From Bryobacterales bacterium (GTDB lineage: Bacteria > Acidobacteriota > Terriglobia > Bryobacterales > Bryobacteraceae): 64,000 nucleotides of DNA. The first letter of the stretch is position 1; each line of letters begins with the position of its first letter. The stretch is from assembly GCA_003170295.1 (NCBI GenBank), contig PNAJ01000162.1, forward strand, positions 1 to 64,000. The letters are read 5' to 3'. A program made the translations under genes and the position numbers. Below are positions 40,119 to 48,235 of the stretch, piece after piece. A model generated the notes under the pieces. It saw only the letters and a list, made by a program, of their open reading frames with translations, was not told the origin of the DNA and ran no database searches.

Positions 40119-43100
40119 CTATGTATTTCGGCGTCGCGGCGCCGATGTGAAGGCGACATGACTGGGAACGGACAACTCGACTTCGGTACCGGAGGCGAGA
40201 CGGCTCCAAACGTGAAGGCGGGCACCCATTTTTTCGGCGCGCTCGCGCATTCCGGATAGTCCCCAGTGCCCCTCGCGGCCCGACTGTAGTACCAGAGTAT
40301 CAATCCCGCAGCCGTTATCGCGCACGAGAACGCGAAGGTGTCTGGCGGAGTATTCGAGTTCCACTTCAATGCGAGTTGCGTGGGAGTGGCGAAAGGCATT
40401 CACCAGAGCCTCGCGGCCAATGCGGTAGACTTCATCGCGAAGGATGGGGTGCAGCGGGCGAGGCTGGCCTTCCGCAACCACGCTGAACCTTACGTCCTCA
40501 TGAACATGAAGTTCCTGTTGAATCCTGGAAAACGCCAGTTCCAGGTCCAAAGAATCGGCAGAAGCCGAGCGCAGATCCTGCAGGGCGCTGCGGCCTTCGC
40601 CCATGACGCGCGACATCAATTCAAGGATACGGCCCAGCGGCTGCTTGGCAGGTGAATCTTTAGGCAAACGGTCCGCGGCGACGTGCAGCTGCATGGAGGC
40701 GCTCAAGAAACCCTGGAGCAGAGTATCGTGCAGCTCCTGGGCGATGCGGGTACGCTCCGCGAGGCGCTCCTCAAAACGCAGATTCATCTGTTGGGTTAGC
40801 CGGTGCGTCCGAAAACGAAGAAAGGCGGTAATGGAGAGTCCCAACAACAGCAGCGCAGACCCGCGAAACCACCAGCTTTGCCAGAACATGGGCTCGATCT
40901 CAAAGTTGAGCGTCGCTTCCACGCTATTGAAGACTTGATCGAGGTTGCTGGAGATCACGCGGAAGCGATATTTGCGGGGTCCGAGGTTGGTATAAACGGC
41001 CTCGCGGTCCGCGACCGGCTCGCTCCAGCCATGATCGAATCCTTCGAGGATGTACCGGAAACGGGTGCGCTCCGGGATTCCGAGACTGAGACCGGTATAA
41101 TCCAGCGCGATCCTCTGCCGGCCGCCCGGAATACGCACGGGGGCTTCGAGGGGGATGGGGCTTCCGTCGGCGATGAGCGCCTGAATGTGAACAATCGCCG
41201 GAGCGCTCCCTCCGCTGATGCCCGCGGTGTCGACGACGGAGAGGCCGCGGGTGGTGGAAAACCAGATTCTGCCGCCCGGGTCTGAGGCTACGGACCGATG
41301 ACGCCTGACTCCCGCCAGGCTGCGGAGGCCGTCGGCAAGATCGTATTGGCGCAGGTCTTCGTCTTGTACGTTTCCATTTTGCAGACGATCGCGATGGATG
41401 CGCATCACGTGATTCCCAGTGCCGATCCAGAGCGCGCCCTGTTTATCCTCGGCGATTCCCATGATTTGCTCGTACAAGGGCGGCTGTGTCGCGTTGGGAA
41501 CCTGGATGCGGCCCGAGCGAAAATAAGCGAGTCCGCGGAGCGTGCCGATCCAGAGGGTGCCGGCGGCGTCCTCGAAAAGAGTATTTACATTTTCAGAAGG
41601 CAGTCCGTCCGCCACGGTGTATGTGCGCCAGCGATCCTGAGACAGAGCGCTTAAGCCGCGCGGCGTGGCGAACCACATGGTTCCGCCAGAGCCTTCGAGG
41701 ATGGAGTAAACCGTATCCGAGGCAAGACCGTCCCGAGTGGTGTAGGTGGTGAAGCGGCCGTCTCGCAAACGGCTGACGCCTCCGTTCAGCGTTCCAGCCC
41801 AGACCGTACCGTCGCGATTGACATTCACGGCGAATACGGTGTCTTGCGCAAGTCCATCTGCGTGGGTATACGTTTTATCGACAAGAGGCCCGCCATTTAA
41901 GCGGACATGAGTAAGACCGCCGCGCTGTCTGGCGACCCAAAGGTCCGATCCGCGCCCGGCGATGGAGTAAACAATGTCCCGGTCGAGACCCGCGCCGGCG
42001 AAGCGCGCGATTTTTCCACGCTCGATCGACCACAGCCCGCCGCTTTCCGGTCCAAACCACACGCGATCCTCGGCGTCCGCGTAAACGGGTCCATTGGTAT
42101 CGGAGGGGAGACCGTCCGCCTTCAAATAAGTAGCGAAGATACCCCGCCGAAGCCGCTCAATTCTGTTGTCACCGGCGATCCAGACGTCGCCCTCGCGATC
42201 CTCGAACACCGCGGTGATGGCTCCGCCTGGGGGCTCGACAAGTGTGGAGAGGCCTGCCCGGTCGATTAAAAACAGGCCTTGGCCGGCAGTGCCGACCCAA
42301 ATATTTCCATCCCCGCTCCTGGCCATGGCGAGCGCTTGGACGCGCTCGAGAGAAGAGGGGACGCCGGCCCTGGTGATCCGGTCTCCATCCCAGCGGACGA
42401 CACCGCCGCCGGTGCCGATCCACACGCTATTATTCGATTCGGCAATCAGGCAATCGATCTTCAGATTGGGCAATCCTTCGGTTATGACCGAGACGTTCCC
42501 TCCGCGCAAATGAACGAGCCCCAGATCTCGCGTGCCCATGAAGACATCCCCGCCGGGGGAGCGGGCGAGAGAAATCACGGGGGAACGAAGCATCGATTGC
42601 GGAGGGAGGAGTGTTTCCATTTTCGAGCCGCGCAGAAGGAACACGCCGCCCCTGGTGGTGGCGAAAATGATGTCGCCGTTGTCCGCACGAATCACGACGG
42701 TCACTCCAGCCTGTGCGAGAGCGGGCGTCATGTCGTCGAAAGCGCCGTCGTGGTAGCGCAGCAGGTTCAGACCGCGCCGGCGGACCCACAGACTTCCGTC
42801 GCCGCCGCCAGTCAGACCCAGGACCTGGGCGAGTGAGAACGGCTGTGGATCCGCGGTCCGCATCAGTTTGAAGGCCAGGCCGTCGAAGCGAACCAAACCA
42901 GCCTCGGCGCCGACCCATAGATAGCCGTCGGTGGTCTGCGTAATGGCATAAACAGGACCGCTGGAGAAACCTTTATCGGGCCCCCACCGGTCGCGAATAT
43001 ATTGCGAACGGCCGCGCAGGGCATCGGCGGCATACGCGAGATTCACGCAGCAGAGACCGGCGAGAAGCCAGCGATTAGGGGAGGTATTCGAACTTTTCAA
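40119..43100 (-). CDS. Sensor histidine kinase with periplasmic two-component-regulator propeller
   Basis: The 993-residue product has a signal peptide and then a large periplasmic propeller (about 35-650) of Reg_prop repeats: D-G-Y-L-W-V-G, D-G-S-L-W-V-R, G-N-I-W-V-G, G-T-V-W-A-G, G-T-M-W-F-A, G-T-L-W-I-G and others. A Y_Y_Y Ig-like domain (about 670-740) and one TM helix (about 750-765) follow. The HisKA_3 domain has His near 790 in A-Q-E-L-H-D-T-L-L-Q-G-F, followed by a HATPase (N-A-F-R-H-S, D-N-G-C-G-I-D, G-L-S-G-M-R-E-R). The layout is that of hybrid-type carbohydrate sensors in Bacteroidetes, but the regulator is separate here. Its start overlaps the GH16-like lipoprotein gene by 26 bases, suggesting a joint glycan-sensing role. 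Confidence 0.93.
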   Translation of the reverse strand: MKSSNTSPNRWLLAGLCCVNLAYAADALRGRSQYIRDRWGPDKGFSSGPVYAITQTTDGYLWVGAEAGLVRFDGLAFKLMRTADPQPFSLAQVLGLTGGGDGSLWVRRRGLNLLRYHDGAFDDMTPALAQAGVTVVIRADNGDIIFATTRGGVFLLRGSKMETLLPPQSMLRSPVISLARSPGGDVFMGTRDLGLVHLRGGNVSVITEGLPNLKIDCLIAESNNSVWIGTGGGVVRWDGDRITRAGVPSSLERVQALAMARSGDGNIWVGTAGQGLFLIDRAGLSTLVEPPGGAITAVFEDREGDVWIAGDNRIERLRRGIFATYLKADGLPSDTNGPVYADAEDRVWFGPESGGLWSIERGKIARFAGAGLDRDIVYSIAGRGSDLWVARQRGGLTHVRLNGGPLVDKTYTHADGLAQDTVFAVNVNRDGTVWAGTLNGGVSRLRDGRFTTYTTRDGLASDTVYSILEGSGGTMWFATPRGLSALSQDRWRTYTVADGLPSENVNTLFEDAAGTLWIGTLRGLAYFRSGRIQVPNATQPPLYEQIMGIAEDKQGALWIGTGNHVMRIHRDRLQNGNVQDEDLRQYDLADGLRSLAGVRRHRSVASDPGGRIWFSTTRGLSVVDTAGISGGSAPAIVHIQALIADGSPIPLEAPVRIPGGRQRIALDYTGLSLGIPERTRFRYILEGFDHGWSEPVADREAVYTNLGPRKYRFRVISSNLDQVFNSVEATLNFEIEPMFWQSWWFRGSALLLLGLSITAFLRFRTHRLTQQMNLRFEERLAERTRIAQELHDTLLQGFLSASMQLHVAADRLPKDSPAKQPLGRILELMSRVMGEGRSALQDLRSASADSLDLELAFSRIQQELHVHEDVRFSVVAEGQPRPLHPILRDEVYRIGREALVNAFRHSHATRIEVELEYSARHLRVLVRDNGCGIDTLVLQSGREGHWGLSGMRERAEKMGARLHVWSRLASGTEVELSVPSHVAFTSAPRRRNT

Positions 43101-44124
43101 CGATTACCTCACTGGGCCTTCGCGCCGGAATCTGCGATTTGGGGAACACGTAAAGATTTATTTTGACTAATTCGCCTCCGGGGGAAGGCACACCGGACGT
43201 GAATTCGTGGGCGGCGACGAGGCGGGAATCGCGGACGGTTTTAAAGGAGACTCTGCCGGGCTCCCAGTGGAATGAATACGTGAGAGGTCCAGCGGGAGCT
43301 TCAAAACGGACGACGTTGGCGGGCTCGTCAAAAGGCTGCACTACATATTGGGCATTCTTACTTGCGGGATCGCCCCAGCGGCTGACCTCAATATCCACTT
43401 CCCGATGATGCTGGTCGGTTCCCAGGTCGTCCCAGGTGCACAGCGTCATCGCGGCGGCGGGATCGAGATGGGAGACATCGCGAACGGTGAACAGGTACAG
43501 GCCCTGCCCGAGACTGTGCGTCAAACTCACTTCCGCGCCAATCCAGTTGTCTCCTTGCTGGACGGCGTGGAGATGCAGGAATCCCTCGGCATCGGTCCAG
43601 GCGTTGGAGAGATCGTAGGAGTTGGGCCGGCCTCCACGATCGCTCGGTTGAGAGCGAACATCCCAGTCGTATCCACTGAAACGGAGAACCTTCCGAGGAG
43701 GAGGCGCGGCAGGGTAACCCGCGCCCTTCACGGTGGAGACGGCGATGACGGCGCCGCCGGCGTGCGGCAGATCCTGAGTGGTCACGGGCGGAACGAAGCC
43801 GGAGGCGACCAGAAGCGCCGCGTACTCGGTTCCCGGATGAGTGAGGTTGCTCCAGGTCGAGTCGGGTCGAACGGCGGTGAAGGGTTGGGCGGACAGCGGC
43901 TGGACCCACCATACTCCCGCTTTTGCGAAAAGTACGATCTGCTGGCCGGACTTCCCGCCCGTGACGCGACCTTCGATGGCATCCAGCCGGTAGGGGCTGC
44001 CTTCGCCGGCGGCGGGGACTTTGGTGAATACGATGGAGGGCTGAAGAGAACGGCAACCAGCCGCCAGGATCCCGAAAAAAATGGGGGCCACCATTGCGAG
44101 CGAACGACCTGATAATTCAATCAT
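43075..44124 (-). CDS. Lipoprotein with GH16-like (concanavalin A-fold) domain
   Basis: ATG 44124 is preferred; the frame reaches a TTG at 44133. The 349-residue product carries a lipoprotein signal ending in I-L-A-A-G-C, with Cys near residue 24. An N-terminal beta segment (about 35-130) is followed by a sandwich domain with W-I-G-A-E-V-S-L and G-Q-G-L-Y-L-F-T-V-R. R-E-V-D-I-E-V-S-R-W-G near 240 matches the E-x-D-x-E catalytic bulge of GH16 glucanases. The end has Y-S-F-H-W-E-P-G-R-V, also GH16-like. It may be a beta-glucan hydrolase or binding protein on the outer membrane. It overlaps the propeller kinase gene by 26 bases and probably helps present or generate its ligand (inference). Confidence 0.72.
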   Translation of the reverse strand: MIELSGRSLAMVAPIFFGILAAGCRSLQPSIVFTKVPAAGEGSPYRLDAIEGRVTGGKSGQQIVLFAKAGVWWVQPLSAQPFTAVRPDSTWSNLTHPGTEYAALLVASGFVPPVTTQDLPHAGGAVIAVSTVKGAGYPAAPPPRKVLRFSGYDWDVRSQPSDRGGRPNSYDLSNAWTDAEGFLHLHAVQQGDNWIGAEVSLTHSLGQGLYLFTVRDVSHLDPAAAMTLCTWDDLGTDQHHREVDIEVSRWGDPASKNAQYVVQPFDEPANVVRFEAPAGPLTYSFHWEPGRVSFKTVRDSRLVAAHEFTSGVPSPGGELVKINLYVFPKSQIPARRPSEVIVEKFEYLP

Positions 44125-44257
44125 GCTGGCCAAGCTATCTGGATCCTTTGAGGGACGCGTACCACGATTCGTTCAGTGTCATCGTAGCATTCGCACTGTT
44201 TGACGGGATGCTTGTCCACGCGGACTGGGCCTGGCGCGGCTCGGGTTGCCGCGGATT

Positions 44258-44310
44258 AAAAAAATGGCCGCCGATCCACGCTCAGACAGGCGGGGCGGAG
44301 ACCGGCGGCC
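44258..44310 (-). terminator. Terminator of the outer-membrane barrel gene
   Basis: On the minus strand GGCCGCCG pairs with CGGCGGCC (8 bp) across a GC-rich 29-base loop that can pair internally. It is followed by A and seven T. Confidence 0.7.
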
Positions 44311-44319
44311 CAGGACGTC

Positions 44320-44907
44320 TTAGAAGCGGTAGCCGAGGCCGATGGACGGCTCGGCCCGGTGGGTAACTCGATCCGCGCCGTTGAGCGCGGACAAGTCATA
44401 GGTGGGCGAGTTGTACACCAAGCCACGGTATTCGGCGCGGACGAACACGCGCGAACTAATGTTGAAGTCCGCACCTCCGCCGTAGACGAATGCGGCGCGA
44501 GCCTGAGTGCTGGCCGATACGAAGTCTTTCGGAGAGAAAACTAATCCGCCCGCTCCTGCCAACACGAACGGCGTGAAATGTTTCAGAGGCATACGGAACA
44601 CATAGGCTGCCGACACTTCATTGGAGTGAGAATCGACGCCGAAGGAATTGTAGCTCTGGGTACTGGTGCTGAAAGCATAGTTGACCTCAACCCCATTCTT
44701 TTGGGTAAAGAAATAACGGTAGCTGGCCAGGACGCCTCCGCTGTTGGAGGCCTTCTGCTCGATGCCGTTTTCCCAGGTGCTCTTCACGAAGCTGCCGAGC
44801 GCCTGGACGGACACTTCCTGTTTTGAATACTCCGGTCCTTGCGCGAGCACCGGCACGGAGGCCAGCACACTGCCGCAGAGGATCGCAATCAGTTTTGTCG
44901 AACGCAT
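44320..44907 (-). CDS. Small outer-membrane beta-barrel protein (OmpW/OmpA-barrel type)
   Basis: The 195-residue product has a signal peptide ending P-V-L-A-Q-G. Eight or so amphipathic strands follow (G-V-L-A-S-Y-R-Y-F-F, G-V-E-V-N-Y-A-F, F-T-P-F-V-L-A-G-A-G-G, F-V-Y-G-G-G-A-D-F, V-F-V-R-A-E-Y-R-G), ending in G-L-G-Y-R-F with the terminal Phe needed for barrel assembly. It fits the outer-membrane beta-barrel domain family, which is structural or adhesive. It is single and minus strand, divergent from the sigma54 activator gene, and ends at a good terminator. Confidence 0.85.
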   Translation of the reverse strand: MRSTKLIAILCGSVLASVPVLAQGPEYSKQEVSVQALGSFVKSTWENGIEQKASNSGGVLASYRYFFTQKNGVEVNYAFSTSTQSYNSFGVDSHSNEVSAAYVFRMPLKHFTPFVLAGAGGLVFSPKDFVSASTQARAAFVYGGGADFNISSRVFVRAEYRGLVYNSPTYDLSALNGADRVTHRAEPSIGLGYRF

Positions 44908-45081
44908 AAATCAAAAAACTCCCTTCGCAATTACAGAAGCATTTCGGCGTCCACACGCAGAGGCCTGAAAAAAGAAGCATCTACAAAAAATGGAAGTGCC
45001 AATGCGGCCAATTTGCTGGCGACGGGCCGACTTTTCGGCAGCGATTTATTTCTTCGCATCCAAAAACGATCGCGGGGCATC

Positions 45082-45087
45082 TAAGAT
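45082..45087 (+). promoter_or_regulatory. -10 box, leaderless, for the GAF-sigma54 activator
   Basis: TAAGAT ends six bases before ATG 45094, in the same close spacing as at 5152, 11674, 18915 and 57913. Confidence 0.4.
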
Positions 45088-45093
45088 ATTTAT

Positions 45094-47199
45094 ATGGGGC
45101 TCGTAGCGGCAGGTTATGGGGTCGTAGCGACCTCCATCAGTGCGCGGTATCGCGCCTTGATCCGCATTGCCCAGGCGATTCGAGGGCATCGCAACCCGCA
45201 AGAGCTTTTTCAACTGCTGACTACCGAGCTTCGCGGTGTGCTTCCCTTCGATGCGATCGTGCAGTTCGACGAGGCGGCCAAAAAAGTCCACTTCAACCAC
45301 TGCGAAGACCATCCGCATCCGCATCCAGAGTCGATCCGGCTGGCTCCTGAGGATACGGTCGCGTGGTGGGTGTATCAGAATCAGCAGCCGATGGTGATCC
45401 GCGATGCGGAGGGCGAAACACGCTTTCCCGCGATGATGGCGGTGTTCAAATTATTCGGGATTCAATCGATGTGCGCCGTTCCGTTAACCACTGCGCACCG
45501 GCGGCTGGGAAGTCTCGCGATCGCGAGCGAGTATGCGGACAGCTATTCCGACGAAGACGTGCTGTTCTTCTCGCTGGTGGCGGATCAGATTGCGCTCGCG
45601 ACGGATGACGCCCTGAACTTCGAAGCTTCGCAGCGCGCTGGAGAGCGGCTGAAGCTGCTGCTGGATTTATCGAATCGCGTAATGGCGAATCTGGAATTGC
45701 CGCAGTTGTTCAAAGAAATCTCGGCCAGCATCCGGCAAGTGATGCAGTGCGACGGGGTCGCGGTGATCCTTCCGGAAAAGGGCGGGGCCGAGAAAGGCGA
45801 GAAGACGTTCCGGTTGTATGCGCTCGATTTTCCGGAGAGCAAAGCGCCGCCGGACGAGATGGCTCCGGTGCCGGTTGAGGGGGCTTCCAGCCTGGCTACG
45901 GTGTTTCAAACGGGCCGGCCGCTGAACCTTCGCTATAGCGACCTGATGGACGATATGGTGGCGAAGGCGGAGGGAATTCACGCCGTTTGTCATCTTCCGC
46001 TGGCCGGCCGTAATAGGATGCTGGGCATCCTGACCCTCGGCCGCCTGGAAGACGTGCCGTTTTCGAACGACGATCTAGAGTTCCTGGGCCAGGTTGCCAA
46101 TCAGGTGGCGCTGGCGATCGAAAACGCGCTGGCTTACGGACAAATTGCCGAGCTAAAGGACCGGCTGGCGCAGGAAAAAGTGTATCTCGAAGACGAGATC
46201 CGGAGCGAGCTGAAGTTCGAGGAAATTATCGGACAGAGCGCGGCGCTGCGCAGCGTGCTCAAACAGATCGAGACGGTGGCGCCTACCGATTCGACGGTCC
46301 TTATCTATGGGGACACGGGAACCGGCAAGGAACTGGTGGCTCGGGCGCTGCACAACCTGAGCTCGCGGGGCAAGAACGCGTTCGTCAAACTGAACTGCGC
46401 GGCCATTCCGACGGGCCTCTTGGAAAGCGAGTTGTTCGGCCATGAGAGGGGCGCGTTTACGGGCGCGATTTCGCAGCGGATCGGGCGATTTGAGCTGGCG
46501 CACAACGGGACCGTCTTTCTGGACGAGATCGGTGAAATTCCTTTGGAGTTGCAACCGAAGCTGCTGCGTGTTTTGCAGGAGCGCGAATTTGAGAGACTGG
46601 GCGGGACGAAAACAATCCGCAGCGATGCGCGGCTGATCGCGGCCACCAATCGCGACCTAGGGACGATGGTGGACGAACAGAAGTTCCGGCAGGATCTGTT
46701 CTACAGGTTGAACGTGTTTCCGATTCGCGTTCCTCCTTTGAAGGAACGGACGGAAGATATTCCGCTGCTGGTCCGGCATTTCGTGCAGCAATTCAGCCGG
46801 CGGATGAACAAGCATATCGAGTCCATCCCATCGGAAACGATGAAGGCGCTGGTCCGCTACGATTGGCCGGGCAATATTCGCGAACTGCAGAACGTGATCG
46901 AGCGCGCGGTGATCCTGTCGCCTGGACCGGCGCTGAAGGTATCGCTGGCCGATCTGAAGCCGCGGGTCGAGGCGGCGGTGGTGAAGCGCCTCGAAGCTCC
47001 GCAGGCGGTAGAGAACGTAAACATCCAGAATGTTCTCGATGAGACCGAACGGGCGCAGATTCTGCGGGCGCTCGATCAATCGAAGGGAATTGTTTCCGGA
47101 CCCGATGGCGCGGCGGCGCGACTGGGCATGAAGCGTTCGACGCTGCAATTCCGCATGCAGAAGCTCGGCATCAGCGTTTCGCGAACTCCTTCCCGGTAA
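45094..47199 (+). CDS. GAF-GAF-AAA-Fis sigma54-dependent activator (FhlA/NorR-like)
   Basis: The 701-residue product has two GAF domains (about 30-175 and 190-345). A coiled coil follows (about 350-380: A-E-L-K-D-R-L-A-Q-E-K-V). The AAA+ core covers about 385-625, with G-D-T-G-T-G-K-E, G-A-F-T-G-A, V-F-L-D-E-I-G and Y-D-W-P-G-N-I-R-E-L. A Fis HTH (about 655-695: G-P-D-G-A-A-A-R-L-G-M-K-R-S-T-L) completes it. The GAF domains should sense a small ligand or redox signal and relieve inhibition of the ATPase. The next genes have candidate sigma54 promoters at 47313 and 50208, each with a shared upstream motif, so it probably activates the STAS cassette and the RND pump. Confidence 0.92.
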   Translation: MGLVAAGYGVVATSISARYRALIRIAQAIRGHRNPQELFQLLTTELRGVLPFDAIVQFDEAAKKVHFNHCEDHPHPHPESIRLAPEDTVAWWVYQNQQPMVIRDAEGETRFPAMMAVFKLFGIQSMCAVPLTTAHRRLGSLAIASEYADSYSDEDVLFFSLVADQIALATDDALNFEASQRAGERLKLLLDLSNRVMANLELPQLFKEISASIRQVMQCDGVAVILPEKGGAEKGEKTFRLYALDFPESKAPPDEMAPVPVEGASSLATVFQTGRPLNLRYSDLMDDMVAKAEGIHAVCHLPLAGRNRMLGILTLGRLEDVPFSNDDLEFLGQVANQVALAIENALAYGQIAELKDRLAQEKVYLEDEIRSELKFEEIIGQSAALRSVLKQIETVAPTDSTVLIYGDTGTGKELVARALHNLSSRGKNAFVKLNCAAIPTGLLESELFGHERGAFTGAISQRIGRFELAHNGTVFLDEIGEIPLELQPKLLRVLQEREFERLGGTKTIRSDARLIAATNRDLGTMVDEQKFRQDLFYRLNVFPIRVPPLKERTEDIPLLVRHFVQQFSRRMNKHIESIPSETMKALVRYDWPGNIRELQNVIERAVILSPGPALKVSLADLKPRVEAAVVKRLEAPQAVENVNIQNVLDETERAQILRALDQSKGIVSGPDGAAARLGMKRSTLQFRMQKLGISVSRTPSR

Positions 47200-47213
47200 C
47201 AAGCTTCAGCAAT

Positions 47214-47248
47214 TGCCGGAATCCTGGCACTGTGCCAACGGGCGGGCT
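47214..47248 (+). promoter_or_regulatory. Candidate enhancer site, copy 1
   Basis: A 35-base block matching 50076-50110 at 27 ungapped positions. It contains the perfect palindrome TGGCAC-T-GTGCCA (47225-47237), 65-99 bp upstream of the sigma54 -24 element. It also begins 15 bases after a stop codon, so a 3'-end repeat is the alternative. Confidence 0.45.
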
Positions 47249-47312
47249 TCTCTGTTCGGCAGTCGACACTGCGGATCTCTTCCTTTTCTAAATCCGACTA
47301 TCACTTACGTGT

Positions 47313-47329
47313 TTGGCACGCCGACTGCA
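47313..47329 (+). promoter_or_regulatory. Sigma54 (-24/-12) promoter
   Basis: TTGGCACG-CCGA-CTGCA matches the consensus YTGGCACGN4TTGCW with one mismatch in the -12 box; GG and GC are 10 bases apart. The expected start is near 47340, seven bases before ATG 47347. Confidence 0.75.
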
Positions 47330-47346
47330 ATCCTGCAAGGTCGAAG

Positions 47347-47688
47347 ATGTTGCGAATCACCACCACCGAAATAGAGAACCGCCGGAAATGGATCCTGCAA
47401 GGCCAACTTGCTGGTCCATGGGTAGCGGAACTCCGGTCCACCTGGCTCGGCGCGATGAAATCGTCGAAATGCGTTGTCGATTTGACGGGGGTGACGTTCG
47501 TCGATGAAGCAGGGGCCCTGGTGTTGTGCGAAATGAAGAGCGCCGGGGTGCGATTCATCGCCAGCGGCGTGGATACGAAGCATCTTCTGGACGACTTGAA
47601 GAAGAAAACGGCGCCTCCTTTACGGCGATGTTTGTCGTGGTTAACATGTGACACCACATCTGGAAAGGACGAGACGGAGAAGCGATGA
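47347..47688 (+). CDS. STAS-like domain protein
   Basis: The 113-residue product has the alpha/beta pattern of an anti-sigma-factor-antagonist/STAS fold: L-Q-G-Q-L-A-G-P-W-V-A-E-L, C-V-V-D-L-T-G-V-T-F-V-D-E-A-G, then L-V-L-C-E-M-K-S-A-G-V-R-F-I-A-S-G. The usual phosphorylatable Ser/Thr after V-D is replaced by D-E-A-G, so regulation by phosphorylation is unlikely. Its end overlaps the sigma-like gene (ATGA). The N-terminal domain of the protein at 48236 is a paralogue. It probably binds the sigma-like partner or that membrane protein. Confidence 0.75.
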   Translation: MLRITTTEIENRRKWILQGQLAGPWVAELRSTWLGAMKSSKCVVDLTGVTFVDEAGALVLCEMKSAGVRFIASGVDTKHLLDDLKKKTAPPLRRCLSWLTCDTTSGKDETEKR

Positions 47689-48227
47689 AGAACTATAAAG
47701 TCCACGAGGAATTGATCGAGAACTTCGAAAAGCACTCTTCCGAGCTGTACCAACTGGCCTTCCTGCTCACCGGAAACACGGATCGGAGCGTGCAGGCGTT
47801 CACTTTGGCTCTCGATCTCGACGAACAAATGAACTCGGTGTTCGACGGGTTTCGCAAGCTGATTATGGTCGAGGCGCTGGGCACGATGAAGACGGAGCTT
47901 CGCAAGTCGATTGTACGGGTCGCTCGCATGGCTGGGGATGAACTGCTGGGCAGTGGGAGATGGACGCAGCGTCAGGGCATCGCCAAAGAAGAGTTCGAAG
48001 AGGCGGTCATCGCGATCGATGCGTTTCCACGCTGCGCGATGTTGCTGACGATCTTCGAAGGGTTGCCGCTGAAGACAGCGGCGATCATGCTGGACGCGGG
48101 TGAGGCACTGACTGCGGCCGCGCAACGGATCGGCATCGTGCAATTGACACGCTGTCTTGCTGGAAACAACGGCGGGCGCGATCCGTATCACGGGATCAAT
48201 CCGGTTCCGGTGTTGTCGCTGAGCTAA
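47685..48227 (+). CDS. Degenerate ECF-type sigma-like protein
   Basis: The 180-residue product has a region-2-like start, L-Y-Q-L-A-F-L-L-T-G-N-T-D-R-S-V-Q-A-F (compare ECF sigmas, L-Y-R-L-A-F-L-L-T-G). A region-4-like end follows: F-P-R-C-A-M-L-L-T-I-F-E-G-L-P-L-K-T-A-A-I-M-L-D, where the D-A-G-E-A-L-T-A-A-A-Q-R-I stretch replaces the usual recognition helix. Promoter-contact residues look eroded, notably the aromatic -10-melting patch. It could act as a protein-binding module rather than a true sigma factor. It is translationally coupled to the STAS gene before it and lies eight bases from the STAS-TM fusion after it. Confidence 0.6.
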   Translation: MKNYKVHEELIENFEKHSSELYQLAFLLTGNTDRSVQAFTLALDLDEQMNSVFDGFRKLIMVEALGTMKTELRKSIVRVARMAGDELLGSGRWTQRQGIAKEEFEEAVIAIDAFPRCAMLLTIFEGLPLKTAAIMLDAGEALTAAAQRIGIVQLTRCLAGNNGGRDPYHGINPVPVLSLS

Positions 48228-48235
48228 GGATGGAT

